A stretch of 64,000 bases of DNA from Microbacterium sp. BR1. GTDB taxonomy: Bacteria; Actinomycetota; Actinomycetes; Actinomycetales; Microbacteriaceae. Location of the stretch: NCBI RefSeq assembly GCF_002812725.1, contig NZ_NMUN01000010.1, positions 310,001 to 374,000 on the forward strand, read 5' to 3'. A model generated the notes under the pieces. The model saw only the letters and a list, made by a program, of their open reading frames with translations, was not told where the DNA came from and ran no database searches. The position numbers and the translations under genes are program-made. Numbering within the stretch: position 1 is the stretch's first letter; each line of letters opens with the position of its first letter. This document shows positions 43,627 to 51,144 of this stretch, piece after piece.

Positions 43627-45075
43627 TCAGCGTCCGTCGGGGATGGACGCGTGGTCGACCGGGGGGCCGTGCCGGGGGATGAGGAGCGACAACACGAGCG
43701 CCATGACGGCGGCTCCCCCCGCGAGCAGGAAGCACGCTTGGAACGCCGCGGCGGTCGGCACCGGAATGCCCCCGTAAGACTGCGACATCGCGGCGAGTAC
43801 GGCACCCAGCACGGCCGCCGCCGCACTCGTGCCGATCGAGCGGAAGAGGGCGTTCAGTCCGTTCGATGCCCCGGTCTCGTTCGCGGGCACGGCGCGCATG
43901 ATCAGCATCGGCATGCCTGCGAATCCGAGCCCGATACCGATGCCGACGAGGATGTTGGCGAGCAGGATGTGCCACACCTCGTCCGAGAAGAAGTACACGA
44001 ATGCGTACGCGACGACGAGGGCTATGGCGCCGCCGGTCAGCAGCGCTCGGGGTCCGATCGTCCGTTCCAGGCGCCCGGCGAGGGGAGAGATCACCATCAT
44101 CACGAGACCCGCGGGCATGACCACGAGCGCGGCGCCGATGAGCGAGAGCCCCAGGCCGGCGCCCGACCCGACGGGCAGTTCGAGGAGCTGCGGGAAGATG
44201 ATGTTCGACCCGAAGAGCGCGAAGCCCATCCCGATCGAGGCGAGGTTGGTGAGCAGCACCGGTCGCCGGGCCGCCACGCGCAGGTCCAGGAGCGGCTCGG
44301 CGGCGCGCAGCTGGTACCACCCCCAGACGAGCAGGACGGCGATGCCGCCGAACCCGCAGCCGAGGGTGGGGGCGCTCGTCCAGCCCCATTCGTTTCCGCG
44401 TGAGATCGCGAGCAGGATGCCGGTGAGTCCCACCGCGAGCCCGAGAGCTCCGACGTAGTCGAAGCTGCCGCGCGTTCGCAGCACACTGACGGGCACGATC
44501 CACACGACCAGGACGAGGACGACCACACCGAGCCCCGCGGCGATCCAGAACAGGACATGCCAGTCGGCCGCCTCGGTGACGAGAGCGCTGAGCGGCAGGC
44601 CGAGCGCACCGCCGACCCCCATCGTCGCGCTGATCAGGGCGACGGATGTGCCGAGCCGGTCGCGGTGGACGACGTCGCGCATGATGGCGATTCCGAGCGG
44701 CACGACTCCCGTGACGGCGCCCTGCAAAGCGCGTCCCACGATGATGCCGACGATGTGCGTCGAGAGCGCCGCGATGACCGAGCCGATGATCAGGCACACG
44801 AGGAGCGCGATGACGACGCGCCGTTTTCCGTACATGTCACCGAGGCGACCCGAGATCGGGGTGACGACCGCGGCGGTCAGAAGTGTGGCCGTGACCACCC
44901 ACGCGGTGTCTTCGCGGGATGCGTCGAGCAGTTCGGGGAGCTGGGCCTGGATCGGCACGACCAGGGTGTACATGAACGATGCGCACAGCCCCGCGAGGGC
45001 CAGAACGGCGACGATCGCGCCCTGCGGCGGCATATGGGTCAGGCGTTTTCTGTCCCCTGCGTCGCGTGAACCCAC
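43627..45075 (-). CDS. MFS drug transporter, DHA2 (EmrB/QacA) type
   Basis: A 482-residue proton-driven exporter with fourteen membrane segments. The motif-A loop SGRLGDMYGKRRVVI near residue 75 and AWVVTATLLTAAV near 57 are family features. GLGFAGMPMLIMRAVPANETG near 375 fits this branch. The start is GTG, 6 bases after TAGCCT, so the mRNA is leaderless. No regulator lies directly beside it. Substrate unknown. Confidence 0.87.
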   Translation of the reverse strand: MGSRDAGDRKRLTHMPPQGAIVAVLALAGLCASFMYTLVVPIQAQLPELLDASREDTAWVVTATLLTAAVVTPISGRLGDMYGKRRVVIALLVCLIIGSVIAALSTHIVGIIVGRALQGAVTGVVPLGIAIMRDVVHRDRLGTSVALISATMGVGGALGLPLSALVTEAADWHVLFWIAAGLGVVVLVLVVWIVPVSVLRTRGSFDYVGALGLAVGLTGILLAISRGNEWGWTSAPTLGCGFGGIAVLLVWGWYQLRAAEPLLDLRVAARRPVLLTNLASIGMGFALFGSNIIFPQLLELPVGSGAGLGLSLIGAALVVMPAGLVMMVISPLAGRLERTIGPRALLTGGAIALVVAYAFVYFFSDEVWHILLANILVGIGIGLGFAGMPMLIMRAVPANETGASNGLNALFRSIGTSAAAAVLGAVLAAMSQSYGGIPVPTAAAFQACFLLAGGAAVMALVLSLLIPRHGPPVDHASIPDGR

Positions 45076-45081
45076 GACGTC

Positions 45082-45087
45082 AGGCTA
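45082..45087 (-). promoter_or_regulatory. -10 box TAGCCT of DHA2 transporter gene
   Basis: TAGCCT on the minus strand lies 6 bases before the GTG at 45075; no ribosome site is present between them. Confidence 0.45.
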
Positions 45088-45136
45088 TCGGCGCGCGGGA
45101 GGTGTGCGGGCCACGGCCCGGGCGACAGTACGGCTG

Positions 45137-46435
45137 CTAGGGCGCCACGACGGCCCGAAGCCCGTTCTCGATCCGGTCGAGCCAGGCGCCCACATTCGTC
45201 CGCGCCTCCGACGTATCGGGGTATCGGCAGCGTAGGTGCAGCCCGTCATCGTTGACGATGAACCAGATCATGACCCCGTCGGTCTGGATGACGGCCGAGA
45301 CGTACTGGATCCCCAGCGCGTCGTCGACGTGCGGCAGCCGGCGGGTGTCGAGCCACGAGATCGCGAACATCCCGGGTCCCGCGGGCATGCCGCCGTACGG
45401 GGCGAAGATCGGCGCGAGCGGATAAGAACCGAGCGCGAGTGCATCCTTGACGGCGCTGGCGGATGCGAGGGGGTCGGTCTCGTGGAAATGGATGACCGAG
45501 TTCGTGATGAACCAGCCCACCGAGTCATGCCATCGCGGTTCGTTCCTGCTGTGCACGGGAAAGACGGCGCGCAGAGGCACGCCGCTCATCTGCGCGGTCG
45601 CCTCGGCGAGCACCGACAATGCCAGCGCTGTCATCCGCACGCCCCGCTCGGTGGCGTGCCCCTCGAACGCGCGGGACTCGGCAGCCGACAGCACGTCTCG
45701 CACCTCGACGATCTCGCTGCGCGGGGCCGAGACATCACCGAGGGGGAGGGGGAAGGTGGGCATCGTGCCGGCCTCGATGGCCAGGATGTCGCTCCAGCGC
45801 CGTTGCACGTCGACCGGGGCCGGAGGCATCCTCTCGAGCAGCTCGGAGTGCTCGGCGAACGAAGCCGCGGGCACGGGCTCGGCGTCCGGACCTCCGGAGA
45901 GCTCGGTCATCATGTCGCGGACGAGCACGAGAAGCGACCACATGTCGACGTGGGCGTGGTCGGATCCGATCACCGCGGTCGGCCGCGGATCGAGGGGGTC
46001 GGGGTCATCGGGAACGACGACGCACACGCGGTGCGAGGGCCGCTCGAACGGCGAGCACGCGGCATCGAAGACACCCCGCAGCACATCGCGCGTGAGTTGG
46101 TCGTCGCCGACCGGATGCTCCAGCCACTCGCCGCCCACGATGTCGATCTCGTGCAGCGCGAGCTCGCCGGATTCGTCGTACGAGAACGCGCTTCGCAGCG
46201 TGCCGTGGCGCCCGATGACTGCCATCCACGCGACCGCGACGTCGTCGAGGGTCGCCGCCTCGGGAAGCCGGAACGCGACCGCCATCCACGAGCCCGGACG
46301 TGCGCCCAGACCGACGTGCCGACGCTGGTCGAACGAGATGGGCAGGGGGCGTCCGGTGTGCTCGGACGCGCGCGTCACGAAGCTCTGCAGCGTGCCCCGG
46401 GGCAGGGTCATCTGGGCGACATTCGTCAGGCGCAT
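45137..46435 (-). CDS. condensation-domain (CoA-dependent acyltransferase superfamily) protein
   Basis: A stand-alone condensation-type protein of 432 residues. The catalytic H-x-x-x-D is read in GSDHAHVDMWS near residue 160. An N-terminal lobe (about 1-190) and a C-terminal lobe with VGWFITN near 300 follow the two-lobe layout of condensation, Pap and wax-ester-type enzymes. No adenylation or carrier domain is near. It could esterify or amidate a lipid or secondary product. It is divergent from an alpha/beta hydrolase gene, which may remove the same acyl group. Family moderately sure, reaction unknown. Confidence 0.72.
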   Translation of the reverse strand: MRLTNVAQMTLPRGTLQSFVTRASEHTGRPLPISFDQRRHVGLGARPGSWMAVAFRLPEAATLDDVAVAWMAVIGRHGTLRSAFSYDESGELALHEIDIVGGEWLEHPVGDDQLTRDVLRGVFDAACSPFERPSHRVCVVVPDDPDPLDPRPTAVIGSDHAHVDMWSLLVLVRDMMTELSGGPDAEPVPAASFAEHSELLERMPPAPVDVQRRWSDILAIEAGTMPTFPLPLGDVSAPRSEIVEVRDVLSAAESRAFEGHATERGVRMTALALSVLAEATAQMSGVPLRAVFPVHSRNEPRWHDSVGWFITNSVIHFHETDPLASASAVKDALALGSYPLAPIFAPYGGMPAGPGMFAISWLDTRRLPHVDDALGIQYVSAVIQTDGVMIWFIVNDDGLHLRCRYPDTSEARTNVGAWLDRIENGLRAVVAP

Positions 46436-46443
46436 GGCGCCGT

Positions 46444-46449
46444 AGTCTA
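46444..46449 (-). promoter_or_regulatory. -10 box TAGACT of condensation-domain gene
   Basis: TAGACT on the minus strand ends 8 bases before the ATG at 46435, without a Shine-Dalgarno. Confidence 0.45.
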
Positions 46450-46498
46450 GGGGGCGAATATCTCGTGCCTGTGACTCCCGCCTGCAACCGGAGGTTTC

Positions 46499-47287
46499 GT
46501 GCCCACACTCGACGTCGGGGGCGCCACGCTCGATTACGACATCACGGGCGACACCGGCCCGCTGGTCGTGCAGCTGCACGGGCTGACCTCGAGTCGTGTC
46601 CGGGATGCCCAGCTGGGTCTCGATCTCGGCCGAGCGCTGCGCGACCATCGCGTGCTGCGGTACGACGCGCGCGGTCACGGCGGATCCACGGGCGGGAAGA
46701 ATCCGTCGGCCTACCGGTGGGACCGCCTGGCGAAGGACCTGCTCGCGCTGCTCGACCATGTCGCGCCGGGTGAGAAGGTGCACGGCATCGGGCCGTCGAT
46801 GGGCACCGGCACGTTGCTGCACGCGGCCGTGCGCAAGCCGAAGCGGTTCGCGAGCCTGACGCTCGTGGTGCCTCCGACGGCGTGGGGTAGCCGTCGCGCG
46901 CAGGCCGCGACCTATCTGCAGAACGCGGACCTGGTCGAACAGCACGGCATGGGCGCGTTCGTCGAGGCGGGCAGCACAGCGCCCGTGCCGCCAGCGCTCG
47001 CCGACATGCCCGAGACCCGTCCATCGATCAGCGAGAAGCTGCTGCCGACGATCATGCGCGGTGCGGCCTCCACCGATCTGCCGGACCGCAAGGCGATCGG
47101 GCGCATCGAGGTGCCGACACTGATCCTCGCGTGGACGGGCGACCGGACGCATCCGGTCAAGACGGCCAACAAGTTGCACGAGCTCATCCCGGACAGTCGC
47201 ATCGTCATCGCGCGGACGCCCTACGGCATCATGGCGTGGCCCGGCTTGTTCGCCGAGCACGTCGCGACGACCGGCTTCGCTCCCTGA
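46499..47287 (+). CDS. alpha/beta fold hydrolase
   Basis: A 262-residue hydrolase. HGLTSSR forms the oxyanion region near residue 27, the nucleophile serine is in GIGPSMGTG (about 100), and the acid is in AWTGDRTHP (about 213). The expected late catalytic histidine is not obvious: the C-terminus reads RTPYGIMAWPGLFAEHVA. The stop codon lies in an intergenic palindromic repeat, so the last residues may have been replaced. GGAGG lies 4 bases before the GTG. It is divergent from the condensation-domain gene with 63 bases between the starts. Confidence 0.78.
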   Translation: MPTLDVGGATLDYDITGDTGPLVVQLHGLTSSRVRDAQLGLDLGRALRDHRVLRYDARGHGGSTGGKNPSAYRWDRLAKDLLALLDHVAPGEKVHGIGPSMGTGTLLHAAVRKPKRFASLTLVVPPTAWGSRRAQAATYLQNADLVEQHGMGAFVEAGSTAPVPPALADMPETRPSISEKLLPTIMRGAASTDLPDRKAIGRIEVPTLILAWTGDRTHPVKTANKLHELIPDSRIVIARTPYGIMAWPGLFAEHVATTGFAP

Positions 47288-47327
47288 GCTTGTCGAAGGT
47301 GCTCCGGTGGTCGCTTCGACAAGCTCA
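47285..47327. repeat. palindromic REP-like element
   Basis: TGAGCTTGTCGAAG (47285-47298) and CTTCGACAAGCTCA (47314-47327) form a 14-base-pair inverted repeat. The first arm contains the stop codon of the hydrolase gene. A related copy lies at 51109-51128, on the other side of the RHS debris. Confidence 0.85.
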
Positions 47328-47342
47328 GCGACCGTTGGGGGG

Positions 47343-47636
47343 ATGTTCGAGGCAACCGGCACCGACGCGATTCACCGCATCAAGAATCCGCCCGGCATCC
47401 GGGGAATGGGGCCATCTCGGAACCCCGACATTGAGATCAACGTAGAAACTGGCGACGTCGGGATTGAGGGTGGTGATGGCAACGTGGTTGACAACATCGA
47501 TGAGTATCTCGATCCTCATAGTTCGCCGTCGCCTATCGGCCCGTCCATAGATTGGGGCCCGCTTGTGGCGGTAGGGGTGGGTGTGCTTCTTGTTGGCGTC
47601 GCGGGCAACGCCGTAAAGGCACCGGGCACGGGTTGA
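47343..47636 (+). CDS. short orphan protein, possible RHS toxin-tip remnant
   Basis: A 97-residue product if started at the ATG 47343; an in-frame codon at 47307 lies inside the palindromic repeat. Residues about 20-55 (around SRNPDIEINVETGDVGI) resemble the end of polymorphic-toxin tips, where a N-P-D-[IV]-x-[IV]...T-G-[ED]-V pattern is frequent. A hydrophobic segment (LVAVGVGVLLVGVAG) follows near the C-terminus. No good ribosome site is seen. It is followed 15 bases later by an acidic small protein that could be its immunity partner. Function unproven; could be debris. Confidence 0.4.
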   Translation: MFEATGTDAIHRIKNPPGIRGMGPSRNPDIEINVETGDVGIEGGDGNVVDNIDEYLDPHSSPSPIGPSIDWGPLVAVGVGVLLVGVAGNAVKAPGTG

Positions 47637-47651
47637 GAAAGGTGTAGAAGA

Positions 47652-48002
47652 GTGAGTGACGAGGAAGAGCCGCTCCTGATCTGCAGCGCGGTCGTTTACT
47701 TCTGGGAGCAGAACGTCACCGACAACGGGGTCGATATTGAAATGATGCCCGCAATGGACACGATGATTTCGGCGACGATAGCGCAAGATGATGGTGAACT
47801 TCGGCAAGGCGAGTTTCTCCATTTCTGGAGCGAAGCATTGACTCGAGTCGACCGATGGCGCGAAGATCACCCGTCGATACACCACACCGAGGTGTCTATC
47901 CGAGTCTCGTTGAGTGGGCCTGAGGCTGCCAGGGGCATTGCGGTCAGCGCGGACATGCTGCGTGAGGCAGCGACACGGGGCGCGGAGCTGATGATCGACT
48001 GA
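47652..48002 (+). CDS. small acidic orphan protein, putative immunity protein
   Basis: A 116-residue protein with a strongly acidic start (MSDEEEPLL) and no membrane segment, started by GTG with AAAGG about 9 bases upstream. Composition and codon use differ from neighbours: more A/T at third positions. It follows a possible toxin-tip remnant and precedes RHS debris, the usual place of cytosolic immunity proteins in RHS loci. I do not recognise a domain. The immunity role is inferred from context only. Confidence 0.5.
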   Translation: MSDEEEPLLICSAVVYFWEQNVTDNGVDIEMMPAMDTMISATIAQDDGELRQGEFLHFWSEALTRVDRWREDHPSIHHTEVSIRVSLSGPEAARGIAVSADMLREAATRGAELMID

Positions 48003-48060
48003 GATTGCTGCGTTCGATGAGGCGATGGGAGAGGAAGGACAAGATATCCCCTGAGCGCGG

Positions 48061-48126
48061 GTGAAGGGCTATCTGGACGGGTCGTATTTGTCGGATCGAA
48101 CTGCGCCAGGCTGGTTCGAGCATTGA
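48061..48126 (+). pseudogene. C-terminal gene fragment
   Basis: A 21-residue frame beginning at GTG 48061 reads VKGYLDGSYLSDRTAPGWFE and ends at TGA 48124-48126. It is preceded directly by another stop. The composition looks like the end of a real protein rather than random sequence. Just before it, another frame (about 48001-48054) reads out the end of a further coding piece overlapping the preceding gene. Origin unknown. Confidence 0.35.
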
Positions 48127-48166
48127 GGCACGCCGTCGTATTCTGCGTTGCAGCAGCGCGCGTCCG

Positions 48167-48295
48167 TCGCTTACCTATGCGGGCGGTTCACGCCTGAACG
48201 CGGTCACGCGGGATCGTGCGGGTCGGACGACGGGGTTGGAGTGGACGTTCCCAGGTTCCGCGACGATCACGTTGGCGTCGGAGTCGCGCCGACGG
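48167..48295 (+). pseudogene. RHS protein fragment (internal repeat region)
   Basis: The frame through LTYAGGSRLNAVTRDRAGR and TTGLEWTFPGSATIT matches the YD/RHS-core region of large actinobacterial surface proteins. It has neither the start nor the end of such a protein. After about 45 residues the similarity stops and the frame runs into the start region of the next membrane-protein gene. It is evidence of a deleted RHS gene whose downstream immunity gene remains. Confidence 0.6.
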
Positions 48296-48319
48296 CTTCT
48301 TTTGGGGGAGGTGTTGAGT

Positions 48320-48889
48320 ATGCAGCAGGTATACGCTCCAGTTGCAACGGGTGGATTGCCTGCCACGGTGCCTGGGGGTGAGCTTCTGGATCACGTAGCT
48401 AACGTTCCCGCCGAAGCACTATGGTTTCTGGCGTTGGGAACGATCTGTGCTCTTGCCTCGGCGTTGATGCTTGTGTTCCGCGCCTGGCTAGCTCGTTCCA
48501 TCGTCAGCGCGTTGAACTTAACCCCGGGAATTCCGTTCCGGGGTCGAGCCACACGAAACGCCAACCCATCGCAGCTGCTCGGTGCGAGCATAGTTAGCCT
48601 CGCTATCGGAACGGTTTTCTTGGTGCAGGCTGGCCTTAGGCTTGCGCGATTCTCGGAGAGCAATCCGGCAGGCTCAATGCCGGTCGTCGTGGTCTCGGGT
48701 CTGGCGATCAGTCTTCTCCTGGCGGGCGCCATCACGGTTGTCGTCGGTCTGCGTCGAGCAAAAGGAAGTCGCGGTGCCGTGGCCGATGGCTCGCGCTCTT
48801 CCGAATCTCGGGTCCCCACGGTGGTTCTCGCGGTGGCCTTCATCGGGCTTGCAATTGTGGACGGGTGGATTCTGCTGCTGATGATTTAG
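48320..48889 (+). CDS. four-helix membrane protein, putative RHS-linked immunity protein
   Basis: A 189-residue protein with four hydrophobic segments (about residues 30-55, 90-112, 122-147, 165-188). GGGGGAGG lies 8 bases before the ATG. The frame is open back into the RHS fragment, but that part is excluded. No domain is recognised. It lies behind an RHS fragment, where immunity genes to membrane-acting or transported toxins are often found. It is GC-poorer than the flanking core genes. Confidence 0.55.
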   Translation: MQQVYAPVATGGLPATVPGGELLDHVANVPAEALWFLALGTICALASALMLVFRAWLARSIVSALNLTPGIPFRGRATRNANPSQLLGASIVSLAIGTVFLVQAGLRLARFSESNPAGSMPVVVVSGLAISLLLAGAITVVVGLRRAKGSRGAVADGSRSSESRVPTVVLAVAFIGLAIVDGWILLLMI

Positions 48890-49205
48890 GCGGCTCAGGT
48901 GTGGACCATCGGACGGCCGAGACGACTTACTTATGGGAGGCCGAGTCGACTGCCCATTTGCTGTTCACGATGGCGGGAGGGCGAAGGGAGAGTGGTGATG
49001 CAGAGTGGCTCGGCCCGACAAGAGGACGGCCGCACAGACGTGTAGGTATGGCCAGATCGCGCGTGCCCACGCCGTGCCCACGAGTCCCCCACGACCGACT
49101 CCGAGATCCTGATGACATTCTTGGGAGCTCCTGAACCAGCTTCTTTCGTATTCAACGTCCAACTCTGGGGAGTTGGCCTCCTCGTCAAGAGAGTTGCAGC
49201 ACCAC
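48890..49205. other. 316-base stretch without a recognised gene
   Basis: Several short overlapping frames exist on both strands, none with a ribosome site, codon bias or recognisable motif. Base composition matches the surrounding low-GC patch. It may be residue of a further deleted cassette; nothing specific is seen. Confidence 0.5.
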
Positions 49206-49781
49206 ATGTTGCGGAACCTCCCGATTTTGCGCACGACCGAACGCTTGTGGGTTCGCCTCTCTGTGTCGGTGGTGGCGGTGGTTGGTCTGCTAGCCGGGAT
49301 GGTCTTCTTCCCCCCTGAGTCGGAGGGCACTCGAGTCTACGTGCTTGGGATGGTCGCGCTTCTCGTAGCTGGGCTGGGCATCCTGGTCGCGTTCCGTCAC
49401 GGAGGAGTTGCCCGTTCAGCGCGTGAACATCGTGACAAGTCAGGCGACCTGGTTGTCGTTCTGTTCGAGCGGGCTGCGCTCTATCGCCCGAGATCGGAGC
49501 AAGATCTCCGCACTATGGGGAAGGGATGGCTGTCGTTGACGGGACCTCACATAGCCATTTGGGAGGCGGGCAGCCGGTCGCCGATCGCAGTCTTCCCGCG
49601 CGCGGGGGCATCGGTTGAGCCCGCGCAAGGAAGCCCGTTCACTCGTCCTCTCGCCCGTTTCCTCTTCGAGGATGGCAGCGAATTGCATGCGGTCGTTGTA
49701 CGTCATGGATTCGCGGACTTGCGGGGATGGTCTGCGGCCGACATCCGGGCGCTTGATTCTCAGTTGCATCCCGCGTCTTGA
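49206..49781 (+). CDS. two-helix membrane protein, putative immunity-type orphan
   Basis: A 191-residue protein with two adjacent membrane helices near the N-terminus (VSVVAVVGLLAGMVFF and VYVLGMVALLVAGLGILVAF) and a cytoplasmic domain of about 120 residues containing GPHIAIWEAG. The ATG 49206 is preferred; earlier in-frame non-ATG codons start at 49173. The ribosome site is weak (AAGAGAG about 12 bases away). It resembles no family I can name. The position between two RHS fragments suggests another immunity or accessory gene. Confidence 0.5.
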   Translation: MLRNLPILRTTERLWVRLSVSVVAVVGLLAGMVFFPPESEGTRVYVLGMVALLVAGLGILVAFRHGGVARSAREHRDKSGDLVVVLFERAALYRPRSEQDLRTMGKGWLSLTGPHIAIWEAGSRSPIAVFPRAGASVEPAQGSPFTRPLARFLFEDGSELHAVVVRHGFADLRGWSAADIRALDSQLHPAS

Positions 49782-49862
49782 CAGATCTATTGATCTTCCA
49801 CCTCGGAGTTCGAAGTATCGAGGCGTGAGAAAGCGTTGAATCGCTCGGCGACGATCCGTGGG

Positions 49863-50560
49863 TGCAGCGCGTCACCGATCCGGTGTTGGTGTCGGGACGA
49901 GTGTGACGGTGGGTGCGTCTGCTCCGACGGCGGATCAGTGGAACGTGGTCGCGGTGGAGGTGAATCAGGCTGCCGGGACGAGTGTTCCGGGGCCGGTGTT
50001 GCGGATGGCCTCGCGGCGGGTCAGGTGAACTTCAACGCCCGGGGTGACATCACATCTCTGGGTGGGATCACGATCGCGTATGACGCGGGTGGTCGTCATG
50101 CGGGGATGACGTATTCGGATGGCACGACGGTCACGGTTGCTCGGGATGCGTCGGGTCGGGTGGTTGCTCGGACGGTGGATCCGGCGGGTGCACAACCGGC
50201 ATCCACAACGAAGTTCCTGCACGCCGGTGGGTCGGATTCGCCGTGGGGGTCAGTATCGGCCGCGGGTGAGCTGACCCGTGAACTGTCACTGCCCGGCGGG
50301 GTGAGTGTGGAGGCGACCAGTGCCGGGTTGTCGTGGTCGTATCCGGGGATCCTGGGACATTCGATCGCGACCGGTGGTGGGACGTCGACGGGTGCGCTCA
50401 GGTTGTATGACCCGTTCGGGCAGCCCTTGGACCCCACCACCCGTGCGATCGGGACGGTGGCGTCGGATGATGCGGGGTTGAACGGGCAACAAACCGGGTG
50501 GCATCAGGGCGGGTTGAAACTTGCCCACACGGCCGGTCAGGTCACGATCATCGAGATGGG
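49863..50560 (+). pseudogene. RHS core fragments, frameshifted and truncated
   Basis: Two pieces in different frames. Bases about 49863-50028 read TSVTVGASAPTADQWNVVAV, a segment seen before the RHS core of actinobacterial surface proteins. Bases about 50022-50560 read AGQVNFNARGDITSLGGITI, then YD-repeat text, LRLYDPFGQPLDPTTRAIG and GQVTIIEMG. The match breaks exactly where the core normally continues with G-A-R-x-Y-x-P-x-x-G-R-F. The toxin tip is missing. GC content is high here, unlike the small genes around it. Confidence 0.75.
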
Positions 50561-50575
50561 TGGGTAGCAGTAGTT

Positions 50576-51013
50576 GTGATCGCCGTGTTCAGCGCGATTG
50601 TGCTGATAGCTGGCGACTGGATTACAGACTGGTGCGCCACCCTCTACCGAGGGGAAGGAAACGCAAATGCGCGCGTGGGAGCAGCTCTCCCGCGTTGGGC
50701 GTTGAGTGCTGCGTCGCCTATCGGCCTCGTCGGAAGTCTGGTTACCTACAACCAGCGGGCGGAGGCCTGCGGCAGCATCGCGGTTGAATCTCCCGGCGAT
50801 GCGCTCGCGTTGTTTGGTGGAGCGGCACTTGTCGTGATCGGGTTGTCCGTGCTCGCCGCGCGTCACTATGCCATCAATAGATCCATGCGTCGCGTTGCAG
50901 AAAATGATCTTGCGGGACGCCGGGCGATGCGCTCAGCGCGCGGAACAGCGCGGCTATTGACTGCCATCTTCCTGCTGCCCGGGATGGTACTCGTGGTTGT
51001 CGGCGGATGGTGA
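50576..51013 (+). CDS. four-helix membrane protein fused behind RHS remnant, putative immunity protein
   Basis: A 145-residue protein starting at GTG 50576; the frame extends upstream into the RHS remnant in a different reading frame, so the start is uncertain. Hydrophobic segments lie at about 1-19, 42-58, 78-98 and 125-145. It begins about 16 bases after the broken RHS core, consistent with deletion of the toxin and retention of the immunity gene. No family recognised. Confidence 0.5.
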   Translation: MIAVFSAIVLIAGDWITDWCATLYRGEGNANARVGAALPRWALSAASPIGLVGSLVTYNQRAEACGSIAVESPGDALALFGGAALVVIGLSVLAARHYAINRSMRRVAENDLAGRRAMRSARGTARLLTAIFLLPGMVLVVVGGW

Positions 51014-51108
51014 GTGGACCCGCGGCTTTGGGAGTGAATGGCCCCGGGTCTTGTGGAAGTTCTGATTCCCCGAGAGGATCTTTCAGATCGCTGCAGGACG
51101 CCCATGTG

Positions 51109-51128
51109 CTTCGATAGGCTCAGCGACC
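51109..51128. repeat. second REP-like arm
   Basis: A 20-base copy of the CTTCGA-xx-GGCTCAGCGACC type, differing from the copy at 47314 by two bases. With it, it brackets the 3.8 kb RHS debris region. Confidence 0.6.
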
Positions 51129-51144
51129 GCGGCGAGAGCTACGG

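Noticed and set aside
45137..47362. A 741-residue version of the condensation-domain protein
   Set aside because: The upstream part overlaps the alpha/beta hydrolase gene antisense; the ATG at 46435 is directly preceded by a -10 box.
48865..49134. An 89-residue plus-strand frame between two membrane-protein genes
   Set aside because: It overlaps the end of the preceding gene, lacks a ribosome site and has no recognisable motif or codon bias.
51014..51108. Possible transposase start on the minus strand
   Set aside because: A short protein-like reading was noticed but it has no conserved transposase motif and no terminal repeats.
47285..51128. A genomic island carried by an integrase or transposase
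   Set aside because: No integrase, transposase, tRNA gene or long flanking direct repeat was found; only short palindromic repeats bound the region.
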